Source: Venatoribacter pacificus (GTDB taxonomy: Bacteria > Pseudomonadota > Gammaproteobacteria > Pseudomonadales > Oceanobacteraceae). From it: 64,000 nt of DNA. Position 1 is the first letter of the stretch. Every line of letters starts with the position of its first letter. Made by a program: the position numbers and the translations under genes. The stretch is taken from assembly GCF_025318105.1 (NCBI RefSeq), contig NZ_JAOANI010000031.1:65897-129896 (forward strand), written 5' to 3'. Positions 1 to 9,000 of this stretch are shown in pieces. Under the pieces are notes generated by a model that worked only from the letters and a program-made list of their open reading frames with translations, had not been told where the DNA came from and did not search any database.

Positions 1-1714
1 CCAGCAGCAATATGGCGGTGGTCGATTGCCAGAACAGCAGAGGATCTCGCTCCATTAACGGTGGCTTCTGTTGACGTAAATAATCCTCAGCCGGTTGATT
101 AAGATTAAAAATAAACTCCGATAATTCCGTACTGCGCTTATGTGGCAGAGGCTGCAATGCTTTTGCCAGAGCGGTGTCGATCCACGGCGGTATGTTACGG
201 CCAGATATGGCCAGCGGACGGTATTGCAGGCGTCGCTGCGCATGCAGCGTCCGCGCTTTCGCGACATTTAAACCGTAAGGCAGTTCGCCGCCGCTGAGCA
301 TCTGATAGGTGATGACGGCGAGAGAAAACAGGTCGGAATGCGTGCCGATATAACCGTCGCAGAAATACTCCGGCGCCATATATTGCACGGTACCCGGAAA
401 AGGATTCTCTGCCGGAAACTGATGCGTTTCTGCCAGACCGGCGACCTGCACGGCGCCAAAATCAATGATTTTTATGCAGCCGTCAGCATCAATCATAATA
501 TTGTCGGGCTTTAAATCCTGATGCAGCATTTCCAGACGGTGAAACGCTCTTAAGCCTTTTGCGATCTGGGCAACGATATCCCGTACTTTGGTTAAACCGG
601 GTTGCGGGTTATCCAGCATCCACTGGCGCAGTGTCTGACCTTCAACCCATTCCGTGGCATTGTACAAATACTGTTTTTGTCGGTTCGTTGCGGCCGCACG
701 TAAAACAGTGGGGCTGTGAATGCGCCGGGCAATCCAGTCTTCCAGCAGAAAGCGCTCAAGGCCGGCTTTGTCGGCCTGAATATCTGAGGCCGGAAATTTT
801 AAAACGACGTTTTCACCACTGTCCTGATCGCGGGCCAGATACACATGACTGCGCCCACTGATATGCAAACGGCGCAGCAGGGTAAAACCATCGAATTCCG
901 CCCCTTCATCTAGCGCCGGTGGTAACGTCAGCTGCTGTAATTGCTGCTGCCATTCATTAATGTCGGCATCGGGCAGTGAGGTAATATAAACCAGCTGAAT
1001 GCTGATATTGTCGTCGCTGCCCTGACTTAATGCCAGTTCTGCAAGTTGCTGTGCGCAAAGCTCCAGACTGTTTTCGCTGTTAATTTTCAGTGCCTGTGCA
1101 ATGGCTGCTGTGATTTGTCCGTGGCTGACAAACTCATACAGGCCATCGGTAGCGAGAATAAAAACATCGCCGGCAGTCAGTGGCATGTTGTGGTAATCAA
1201 TATCCAGCTGCTGGTCCATGCCCAGCGCGCGGGCTAAATAGCTTTGCCCGGCAGAAATCTGTACCCTGTGATCCTGGGTTAATTGCTCCAGCGACTGCCC
1301 CTGCAAATGATAAACCCGGCAGTCACCGCAATGGAAAATATGCGCCTGAGTGGATTTCAGAATCAGTGCAGAAAAAGTACAGATATAACCTTTATCACGT
1401 TCCCAGGCGTACTGACTGCGCCGCGTCTGGCTGTAAAGCCAGGAATTACTGGCCTGAATAACCCGTTGCGCCGATTTACGCACACTCCATACATCAGGGG
1501 TGCAGTAATAATCTTCAAGGAAACTTTTAACGGCAGAGGCGCTGGCAACCTGGCTGACATTGCTGCTGCTGATGCCATCGGCTAGAGCAATGGCAATACC
1601 TTTGCGCTCTTTCTGCAGATTATCGGCAAGGCAGGCGCCGTGAAAATCCTGATTAACGGTTTTGCATCCGGCCGTTGAATACTGACCAATACGGATATTA
1701 AGAGAAGAAGTCAT
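1..1714 (-). CDS. Bifunctional PP2C phosphatase / Ser-Thr protein kinase (partial, C-terminus off the left edge)
   Basis: I translated this frame by hand from ATG at 1714; it stays open to the window edge (about 571 codons). Residues about 1-240 form a PP2C phosphatase, with LADGISSS, HCGDCRVY and a terminal GSDDN metal motif. A kinase domain follows, with HQDLKPDN at about 398-405 and DFG (in IIDFGAV) as catalytic and metal loops. The last visible stretch, DPLLFW then a hydrophobic run, looks like the start of the C-terminal membrane anchor seen in this family. The domains could set opposing phosphorylation states on common targets at the membrane. It lies downstream of a formate/nitrite transporter; from memory, Pseudomonas keeps a similar kinase/phosphatase beside nitrate-assimilation genes. 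A terminator at 1740-1768 separates the two genes, so expression may be independent. The fusion is confident; the substrates are unknown. Confidence 0.88.
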   Translation of the reverse strand, partial: MTSSLNIRIGQYSTAGCKTVNQDFHGACLADNLQKERKGIAIALADGISSSNVSQVASASAVKSFLEDYYCTPDVWSVRKSAQRVIQASNSWLYSQTRRSQYAWERDKGYICTFSALILKSTQAHIFHCGDCRVYHLQGQSLEQLTQDHRVQISAGQSYLARALGMDQQLDIDYHNMPLTAGDVFILATDGLYEFVSHGQITAAIAQALKINSENSLELCAQQLAELALSQGSDDNISIQLVYITSLPDADINEWQQQLQQLTLPPALDEGAEFDGFTLLRRLHISGRSHVYLARDQDSGENVVLKFPASDIQADKAGLERFLLEDWIARRIHSPTVLRAAATNRQKQYLYNATEWVEGQTLRQWMLDNPQPGLTKVRDIVAQIAKGLRAFHRLEMLHQDLKPDNIMIDADGCIKIIDFGAVQVAGLAETHQFPAENPFPGTVQYMAPEYFCDGYIGTHSDLFSLAVITYQMLSGGELPYGLNVAKARTLHAQRRLQYRPLAISGRNIPPWIDTALAKALQPLPHKRSTELSEFIFNLNQPAEDYLRQQKPPLMERDPLLFWQSTTAILLL

Positions 1715-1739
1715 TGGGTTGCCATGGGTAATCTGCAAT

Positions 1740-1768
1740 AAAACCCCGGAAAAATCGTCCGGGGTTTT
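1740..1768 (-). terminator. Rho-independent terminator after the formate/nitrite transporter
   Basis: A perfect 11-bp inverted repeat (AAAACCCCGGA / TCCGGGGTTTT) with a 7-base loop lies just past the transporter stop codon. The arm ends give short T-runs on both strands, so it may work in both directions. Confidence 0.75.
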
Positions 1769-1782
1769 ATTGCTTTAACTGC

Positions 1783-2619
1783 TTACATTTGTGGCTGTGG
1801 CTGAGAGGTCATCAGCGCACGTTTTTTCGCAGTGCGGACATGGGTGGCGTACAGGGTTAAACCGGTAAAGGCCAGGCCCCCCACCAGATTACCCAATGCG
1901 GTCGGAATTTCATTCCAGATAAAATAATCCATTACCGAAAATTCACCGCCCATAATCAGGCCAAACGGAAACAGAAACATATTTACAACGGAATGTTCAA
2001 AACCCATAAAAAAGAACAGCATAATCGGCATCCACATAGCGATCACTTTACCGCTGACATTGGTCGAAATCATGGCGCCGACAACACCCATAGAAACCAT
2101 CCAGTTACACAGCATGCCGCGGATAAAAATGGTAAACCAGCCGGCTGCACCGTATTGAGCGTAACCCAGGGTACGGGCTTCACCGATATGAGCCACTTTT
2201 TCCGCAATGGCGCCGCCATCGGTGTTGTAGCCGTAGGTGAAAATAAAAGACATCAGAAAGGCAACGGTTAACGCGCCACCGAAATTACCGAGAAAAACCA
2301 GTCCCCAGTTACGCAGAATCTGTCCCCAGGTAACACCGGGACGACGATCCAGCCAGGCCAGCGGCGTCAGCATAAATACACCGGTGAGCAGATCAAAGCC
2401 CATCAGATAGAGCATGCAGAAACCAACGGGAAACAGAATGGAACCAATCAGGTGTGAACCGGTTGCCACGGCAACGCTGACGGCAAAAACCGCCGCCAGA
2501 GCGAGAATGGCACCGGCCATAAAAGCGCGTACCAGAGTATCGCGGGTCGACATATAAATTTTTGCTTCACCGGCATCTACCATTTTGGTGGCAAACTCGG
2601 CAGGCATCAGATAAGACAT
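1783..2619 (-). CDS. Formate/nitrite transporter (FNT family)
   Basis: This 278-residue inner-membrane protein has the length and six-segment hydrophobic pattern of FocA/NirC channels, which carry formate, nitrite or similar small monovalent anions. The FNT features GSHLIGSILFPVGF, a central GMLCNW and GFEHSVVNMF are visible. The start at 2619 has GAGG seven bases upstream. The neighbouring kinase/phosphatase fits a nitrite role (NirC/NasA-like), but the sequence alone does not separate nitrite from formate. A strong intrinsic terminator at 2707-2759 sits inside the probable 5' leader, which suggests transcription attenuation. The gene ends in its own terminator at 1740-1768. Confidence 0.9.
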   Translation of the reverse strand: MSYLMPAEFATKMVDAGEAKIYMSTRDTLVRAFMAGAILALAAVFAVSVAVATGSHLIGSILFPVGFCMLYLMGFDLLTGVFMLTPLAWLDRRPGVTWGQILRNWGLVFLGNFGGALTVAFLMSFIFTYGYNTDGGAIAEKVAHIGEARTLGYAQYGAAGWFTIFIRGMLCNWMVSMGVVGAMISTNVSGKVIAMWMPIMLFFFMGFEHSVVNMFLFPFGLIMGGEFSVMDYFIWNEIPTALGNLVGGLAFTGLTLYATHVRTAKKRALMTSQPQPQM

Positions 2620-3022
2620 AGTATTACCTCATTAATGTTTTAAACATTGCTCTGACTTGGTGTCTGATATATCTGCTGGCGGAGCGATATCTCAGAATTC
2701 AGGAGCAAAAAAAACGGCGTCCCATCCGTCTGCAATATGCAGTCGGAGTGGACGCCGTTATCCGGTCATTCAGATTGTTTTCCTCATCATCGTTGATGTG
2801 GATGCAATGTCTTCAGCAGAAGACGTGCCAGTTTTATTTTTCCGTTGGTATGGCTGATTTTTCCGCCTTATTGCAGAAAAATGTCTGGTTTTATGTCTGA
2901 CGTTGCCCTGTTTTTGCGCAATAAAAATACAGGATGCATCGTCCTGATTCATTTTCAGCAGGTCGCTGACGTCAGCCCGGTGAACACGTAAGATGGTTTT
3001 ATTTATCATCACCGGGACTGCT
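2620..3022. promoter_or_regulatory. Divergent intergenic region between the transporter and the EamA gene
   Basis: About 400 bp without a supportable gene. It holds the leader terminator described at 2707-2759, a GCTGACGTCAGC palindrome near 2965-2976, and an inverted repeat CAGGA/TCCTG near 2930-2946. The promoters of both flanking genes must lie here. A 102-residue reading frame on the minus strand has no coding character. Confidence 0.5.
2707..2759 (-). promoter_or_regulatory. Terminator hairpin in the transporter leader (possible attenuator)
   Basis: On the minus strand a 10-bp perfect stem (AACGGCGTCC / GGACGCCGTT) holds inner helices CCG/CGG and CTGCA/TGCAG and is followed at once by eight T residues. 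That is a textbook intrinsic terminator. It lies about 90 bp upstream of the transporter start and follows no minus-strand gene I can support. It therefore probably ends a short leader transcript. Antitermination control, as known for ANTAR-regulated nitrate-assimilation leaders, is an inference; I did not find a clear paired hexaloop motif. Confidence 0.6.
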
Positions 3023-3880
3023 ATGTCGTTTATGTTGTTATCTGCGCTGGCCTGGTCGCTGTTTGATCTGGCGCGCAAAAAACTGACGGCTCATGCCGCG
3101 CCGTTAACGCTGGCTATCTGGCTCAGTGCCGGTGTCACACCGCTGTATCTGTTGTTGTGGCTGAGTCAGGGTGCGGCATTGCCGCAGGCTGCTTATTGGC
3201 CACCGGCGCTGGTGTCGCTGCTGTTTTCGGCGCTGGCCAGTGTCTGTTATATCCAGGCGCTCAGTGTCGGCCGTATTGCCTTGCTGGTGCCGGTGCTGTC
3301 GTTTACGCCGGTGGTGGCTGCGCTGTTCAGTCTTTGGCTGCTGGATGAGTCTCTGAGCCAATTGCAATGGCTGGCCATGCTGAGCATTGTGCTGGCTATT
3401 TTTCTGCTGCATTCCGGCTGGAATCTGTTGCTGAAACCCAGAGCGGTGGGCACCGGTTTTGGCCTGATGTTAATTGTGGCGTTGTGCTGGGGTGCCGGAA
3501 TTGTGTTCGACAAGCTGGCGCTGACGTCAGCGACGGTGTTTTTCCATGGTCTGATTCAGAGTGCCGGAATGTGTCTGGTATTGCTGCTGGCTTCAATGTT
3601 GGATTCTGTGCGGCGTAAGCGAAAGCCTGAGCTGCCGCACTACGATGGCCCTAAGGGCTTGCTCGCTCTGGCGTTGCTGGTCTTTGTATTGGCAGTCAGC
3701 GGCCAGTGGCTGGCGTTGGATGAGGTTCATCCGGGCATTGTCGAAACGGCAAAGCGTGGCATCGGTATTATCGGTGCGGCCTGCTGGGGCGTGTGGTTGT
3801 TCGGGGAGAAGGTCAAACCGTGGCAGTTGCTGCTGATGCTGCTGATCATTGTTGCCACGGCGGGTCTGGCTTTGCACTGA
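3023..3880 (+). CDS. EamA/DMT-family transporter
   Basis: A very hydrophobic protein of 285 residues with about ten membrane segments and two similar halves, as in EamA (DUF6) drug/metabolite exporters. The first half has LARKKLTAH and the typical SVGRIALLVPVLSFTPVVAAL segment; the second half ends KRGIGIIGAACWGVWLFGEKVKPWQ. I chose the ATG at 3023 (MSFMLLSALAWS), which places the first membrane helix at the N-terminus and follows a GGGA. The in-frame ATG at 2993 would add ten residues. The substrate cannot be read from the sequence. It converges on alkB2, with a hairpin between the two stop codons. Confidence 0.8.
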   Translation: MSFMLLSALAWSLFDLARKKLTAHAAPLTLAIWLSAGVTPLYLLLWLSQGAALPQAAYWPPALVSLLFSALASVCYIQALSVGRIALLVPVLSFTPVVAALFSLWLLDESLSQLQWLAMLSIVLAIFLLHSGWNLLLKPRAVGTGFGLMLIVALCWGAGIVFDKLALTSATVFFHGLIQSAGMCLVLLLASMLDSVRRKRKPELPHYDGPKGLLALALLVFVLAVSGQWLALDEVHPGIVETAKRGIGIIGAACWGVWLFGEKVKPWQLLLMLLIIVATAGLALH

Positions 3881-3904
3881 GCCATAAACTTCCGGCTCAG
3901 TGCA
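3873..3904. terminator. Convergent-gene hairpin
   Basis: A perfect 11-bp inverted repeat, TGCACTGAGCC / GGCTCAGTGCA, with a 10-base loop spans the stop codon of the EamA gene and precedes the end of convergent alkB2. There is no T-run, so its terminator strength is uncertain. Confidence 0.5.
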
Positions 3905-3923
3905 GGTGTTCCGGCGTTTCCGC

Positions 3924-5045
3924 TCAGACGCTTTGCAGCTGGTGCTCTTCGCCTTTGTAGTAGCTTTCAACGCGCGGATTCATCACCTTAAACCACAGCG
4001 GCGGAATCAGCGCCATGACCACCATGGTGGCATAACCGCTGGGCAGTTGCGGGCTGACATCGTGATGACGCAGCACCTGATAACGGCGTTTCGGATACGC
4101 ATGGTGGTCAGAGTGACGTTGCAGTTGGAACAGGAACAGGTTGGTGAGCAGATAATTGCTGTTCCACGAATGTTCGATATCCGGACGCTCGTAACGGCCG
4201 TTCTCCAGCTTGCGGCGATGCAGGCCGTAATGCTCAACGTAGTTGATCACTTCCAGCAGGCTGAAGGCAAAAAAGCTCTGTGCGGCAAAAAATAACACCC
4301 CCATCCAGCCCCACAAGGCGCCGCATGTGGCCGCCAATAAGAGGCTGAAGGCATACCACCAGACCAGCTCATTGCGCCAGCTGAACGGTGAGTGACCTTT
4401 ATGGCGCAGGCGCTTGGCTTCCAGTTTCCAGGCATTGAGGAAATTGTGCAGATAAGCATGGGGTAAAAACTGATACAGACTCTGACCGTAGCGTGAAGAC
4501 GACGCATCGGTTGGCGTGGAAACATGCACATGGTGGCCACGGACATGCTCGACTTTAAAACCACCATAGGACACGCTGGCCAGCAACAGGCCGCCGGCCC
4601 ATTGTTCGATTTTCGGATCTTTATGAATCAACTCGTGGCCGACATTGATGGCAATAATGCCGCCAACGGTGCCAATCGACATCAGCCAGCCCAGCTGGCC
4701 CACCCAACTCAGTTCAGCCGTCATAAAGACATGCCCGGCATAGAACATCACCGCCAGATACATCGGCAGACAGAGCAGCGTCAGCAGACGATAAAAGCGC
4801 TCTTCCGACAGTTTCGGCACTTCCACGGCTTCGTCCGGGTTTACCGGATCTTTGCCGATGATGTGATCAAAAACCGGTACGACGCCATACACAAACAGCA
4901 GCGGGAAGAAAGCGAACAGGTTGGCGTAACCGACGGTTTCCCACAGCCATTGCGACAGCGGCAGTAACAGCGGCGGAACGACAACCAGCAGGTAGGCATA
5001 CTTTTTCAGCGACAGCATGCGAGAGGTTGATGCTTGTTCAGACAT
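3924..5045 (-). CDS. alkB2: Alkane 1-monooxygenase (AlkB)
   Basis: An integral-membrane non-haem di-iron hydroxylase that oxidises the terminal carbon of n-alkanes to 1-alkanols, with electrons from rubredoxin. The histidine signatures are HELIHK (about residue 138), EHVRGHHVHVSTP (about 168), NYVEHYGL (about 270) and LQRHSDHHAYP with RRYQVLRH (about 310), between hydrophobic segments. Length (373) is a little below the usual 380-400. The ATG at 5045 is preferred over the one at 5051: AGGAG at 5052-5056 sits six bases before the former and touches the latter. Rubredoxin and its reductase are not in this window, so they must be encoded elsewhere. The divergent gntR gene and the order alkB2-gntR-smc match what I recall of P. 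aeruginosa alkB2 (PA1525). Confidence 0.93.
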   Translation of the reverse strand: MSEQASTSRMLSLKKYAYLLVVVPPLLLPLSQWLWETVGYANLFAFFPLLFVYGVVPVFDHIIGKDPVNPDEAVEVPKLSEERFYRLLTLLCLPMYLAVMFYAGHVFMTAELSWVGQLGWLMSIGTVGGIIAINVGHELIHKDPKIEQWAGGLLLASVSYGGFKVEHVRGHHVHVSTPTDASSSRYGQSLYQFLPHAYLHNFLNAWKLEAKRLRHKGHSPFSWRNELVWWYAFSLLLAATCGALWGWMGVLFFAAQSFFAFSLLEVINYVEHYGLHRRKLENGRYERPDIEHSWNSNYLLTNLFLFQLQRHSDHHAYPKRRYQVLRHHDVSPQLPSGYATMVVMALIPPLWFKVMNPRVESYYKGEEHQLQSV

Positions 5046-5364
5046 ATTCATCTCCTGAGTACTTTGTTGTTATTGTGTTCAGGATTGTCTGACAATTTTG
5101 TCCGGCGAGCAGGGTTTTTGTCTGGTCATTTGCGGCCGGGTAACGCCATATTGGCGGGCAGCGAGGATGCCCGGTGGTGGACTTATGATTGTCTGCGGTC
5201 TCAGTTGTTACCAGCGTGGTAACCACTACCGTCACCAGAAGCGGAACTGTGCCGCAAAATCAGTGACCACTATGGATGCCAGCAGGGTTCGGCATAGCCC
5301 GGTTGTGCAGCATTCTGTGCTAACATCGCCGCCGGATTTTTTTATCAACAGAGAACAGACCCCC
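5046..5364. promoter_or_regulatory. alkB2-gntR divergent promoter region with a palindromic operator candidate
   Basis: The 319-bp spacer carries the divergent promoters. A perfect dyad ATTGTC-T-GACAAT lies at 5084-5096, about 40 bp upstream of the alkB2 start. Its TTGTCTGACAA core resembles the short TTGT-n-ACAA operators of FadR-subgroup GntR repressors (family knowledge). The site is seen directly; its binding by the adjacent GntR protein is inference. No gene is supportable within the spacer. Confidence 0.5.
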
Positions 5365-6036
5365 ATGAGTTTTTCTGCGCCTGAAAGCCTTTCCGAACAG
5401 ATTGCCCGCTATCTGGCGCAACGCATTATTCAGGGGCAGCTTAAATCCGCTGAACGGATTCAGGAAACCCGCGTGGTCAGTGAGCTGGAAGTGAGCCGCG
5501 GTTCGGTACGCGAAGCGTTGCTGATACTCGAAAGCCGTCATCTGATTGATATTCTGCCGCGTCGTGGCGCGGTGGTGGCAACGCTGACAGAGCAAGGCGT
5601 CAACAGCCTGTACGATCTGTACATCAATCTGCTCACCATGCTGGCGCAGCGGGTTGCAGAAAACTGGACCGATGATAATGTCCGGCCGCTGCTGGCACAG
5701 ATGCAGGCCATCCAGTCCTTGCAGCAAAGCGAAGACAAAGTCGCCTTTGTTGAATCCGGTTTCGTCCTTATGCGCATGGCATTTGCCATTGCCGGCAATC
5801 AGTATCTGGCGGAAGTGCTGGAAGACCTGCAACCGGTATTGCACCGAACTTATGCGCTGGCGATCCGTCGTTCCCCCCACGAAACCGAATACGCCGCGCG
5901 CTTTTTTGCCGGCCTGATGGAAGCGGTATTAAAACGCAACCTGCAGGCGCTACCGGGCTTATTACAGAATTATGGTCAGCATCAGCGTGAACTGGTGCTG
6001 GCAGCGATGGCTGAGGAGGCCTCAACATGCGCTTAA
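5365..6036 (+). CDS. GntR-family (FadR/FCD type) transcriptional regulator
   Basis: A 223-residue regulator with an N-terminal winged helix (EQIARYLAQRIIQGQL, then RVVSELEVSRGSVREALLILESR, about residues 8-58) and an all-helical effector domain. The reading frame is open upstream to 5098, but that extension is compositionally unlike protein; the ATG at 5365 matches the start of GntR proteins. Its stop overlaps the smc start by 10 bp, so it is translationally linked to smc. Divergence from alkB2 and the palindrome between them suggest it controls alkane hydroxylase expression, perhaps sensing a fatty acid or acyl-CoA. That role is inference. Confidence 0.85.
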   Translation: MSFSAPESLSEQIARYLAQRIIQGQLKSAERIQETRVVSELEVSRGSVREALLILESRHLIDILPRRGAVVATLTEQGVNSLYDLYINLLTMLAQRVAENWTDDNVRPLLAQMQAIQSLQQSEDKVAFVESGFVLMRMAFAIAGNQYLAEVLEDLQPVLHRTYALAIRRSPHETEYAARFFAGLMEAVLKRNLQALPGLLQNYGQHQRELVLAAMAEEASTCA

Positions 6037-9000
6037 AAGCCATCAAACTGGCGGGCTTTAAATCCTTTGTTGATCCGACCACGGTGCCGTTCAGCACCAA
6101 TATGACCGGTATTGTTGGCCCCAACGGCTGTGGTAAATCCAACACCATTGATGCGGTGCGCTGGGTGATGGGCGAAAGCTCAGCCAAATATCTGCGCGGC
6201 GATGCCATGACCGACGTTATCTTTAATGGTTCGTCCGAACGTAAGCCGGTGGGCAAAGCCAGTGTCGATCTGATTTTTGATAACAGCGACGGCACTTTAC
6301 GTGGAGAGTACGCGGGGTACGCTGAAGTCAGCCTGCGCCGTCAGGTAACCCGCGATGGGCAATCGACCTATTTCCTTAACGGCAGCAAATGCCGCCGTAA
6401 AGACATTACCGATATTTTCCTTGGCACCGGTCTTGGTCCGCGCTCCTACGCCATTATCGAACAGGGCATGATTTCACGCCTGATTGAAGCCAAGCCGGAA
6501 GAGCTGCGCGTGTATGTGGAAGAAGCCGCCGGTATTTCCAAATACAAAGAACGCCGCCGTGAAACCGAAAACCGCATGCGCCGCACCCATGAAAACCTTG
6601 AGCGCCTGCAGGATATCCGTCAGGAGCTGGAGCGGCAGCTATCCCATCTGCAGCGTCAGGCCCAGGCGGCAGAAAAGTACAAAGAATTAAAAACCCAGGA
6701 GCGCGAGAAAAAGGCGCAGTTGCAGGCCCTGAAATGGCAGGCATTGGATGCGGACTACCGCGTGCGCGAGCTGAAAATTGCCGAGCATCAGACCCAGTTC
6801 GAAGCCCATATGGCTGAACAGCGTGCCGCCGATGCCGAAATCGAAGGCCTGCGTCTGGAACATCAGGAAAAAGGCGATCTGTTCAACAGCGCACAGAGCA
6901 AATACTACGAAGTAGGTGCTCACATTGCCCGCCACGAGCAGAAACTGGAGCATCAGGCGCAGATGGCGTTGCAGCTTGATCAGGATATGGCCGAAGCCGA
7001 AAAGGCCATTCTCGAAACGCAGAAATCACTGGAAGAAGACCAGCTTGCCCGTGAAACCGTCGGTGAAGAACTGATGCTGCTGGAGCCAGAACTGGAGATG
7101 CTGTTAGCCGGTGAAGAAGAAGCCAGCGCCATGCTGCTGGAAGCCGAAGAATCTCAGGCCCGCTGGCAGGATGCCTGGGACAGCTTTACCCAGCGCGCCA
7201 GTGAACCGACCCGCCAGGCAGAAGTGGCGCAGACCCGCATTCAGAACAGCGAGCAGCAGCTTACCCGTCTTGACCAGCAGATTCGTCGTCTGGAAGAGGA
7301 ACTGCAGCAGCTGAAAGACAACCCGGAGCTGGAAGAAATTCAGCTGCTGGCCGAAGAAGTCAGCGAGCAGGAACTGGCCGCCGACAGTCAGCAGGAGCGC
7401 CTCGACAGCTTGCAGGAACAGGTCAGTGATGGCCGCGAACAGCTGGAGCAGCAACGCCGTCAGCTGGACGAAGGTAAAGCGCAGTTACAGCAGATGCTGA
7501 ACCGCAAAGCCACCCTTGATGCGCTGCAGAAAGCCGCTTTGGGGCAGGGCTCCGAAGCCGTTAGTCACTGGCTGGAAAGCCATCAACTGGCGCGTAAACC
7601 GCGTCTGGCCGAACAGATTCAGGTCGAAAGTGGCTGGGAACGGGCGGTTGAAACGGTTCTGGGTGATTACCTGCAGGCGGTCATGATTGATCAGCTCGAC
7701 CCCGCCCAACACTGGCTCGGCAGTTTTAAAGAAGGCCATCTCAGTTTATGGCAGCAGGGGCAGGGTGCTGCTGCGGTTAGCAGCAGCCATGCCGATACCC
7801 TGGCAGCCAAAGTGCAGAGCCGTCAGGACGTCAGCGGCCTGCTGGCCGGGGTTAAAGTGGCCGCAGATCTGGCCTCTGCGCTGGCGGCGCGCGGTACGCT
7901 GGGTGCCCACGAATCCATTATTACTGCCGATGGCATCTGGATTGGCCCCAACTGGTTACGTGTAGCCCGTGCTGCCGATGGCGAAGGTGGTGTACTGGCG
8001 CGTCAGCAGGAACTGGACGTACTCGACGATCAGATTGAAGAACTGGATATTCAGGTTGAAGAGTGGGATGCCGATCTGGATGCCGACCAGCTTAAACTGC
8101 GTTCGCTGGAGCAGCAGCGTGAAACCGCCCAGCGTGAACAGCAACAGGTCAGCCAGAAACTCATCACATTAAAATCTCAGCTGTCCGGCAAACAGGCACG
8201 TGCTGAGCAGTTTGCCCTGCGCAGCGACAAACTCAATCAGGACATTACTGAAGCCCGTCAGCAGCAGGCGCTGGAGCGCGAAGCGCTGGAAGAGCTGCGC
8301 CTGACCTGGCAGGAAGCAATGAGCGCCATCGATGACGATACCGACGAGCGCGAGCGTCTGCAGGCTGAACGTAACCGCGTGCAGCAACTGCTGGAGCGGG
8401 CGCGCATGGAATCGCGTCAGCATCAGGACAAAGCCCATCAGCTGCAACTGAAAGTGCAAACGCTGAGAAGCCGCGAGCAGAGCCTGCAACAGGCCATTGA
8501 GCGTCTGGCCGCCCAGATGCAGCGCCTGCGCGAACGTAAACAGCAGATTCTCGATAACCAGAACCGTGATCACAGCGCCGACCTCGACGAGCTGAAAGCG
8601 GAAATGGAAGAATTACTGGAGCGCCGTCTCGATGCCGAGCAGATTATGTCGGCCGCACGCCATGCGCTGGAAGCCGTCGACGCCCGCTTGCGCGAACTGG
8701 AGCAGGCCCGTGCCGAAGCCGAGAAAAAAGCACTGGAAGTGCGTAACGAACTGGAAAAAGTGCGCATGGAGTGTCAGGCACTGGATATCCGTCGTCAGGC
8801 GCTGGTAGAAAACCTGCAGGAAGAAAAGCTCACCTTAAAAGATGTGCTCGACAATATGCCGGAAGAGGCAGATGCCGACAGCTGGCAGGAAGAGCTGGCA
8901 CGCATTGCCGAACGTATTCAGCGCCTGGGCGCGATTAACCTCGCCGCGATTGATGAATACCGTATTCAGTCCGAGCGTAAAGTGTATCTGGATGCGCAGA

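Noticed and set aside
2770..3078. 102-residue minus-strand frame upstream of the leader terminator
   Set aside because: It overlaps the start of the EamA gene, has no RBS and no family resemblance; the terminator is better explained as a leader element.
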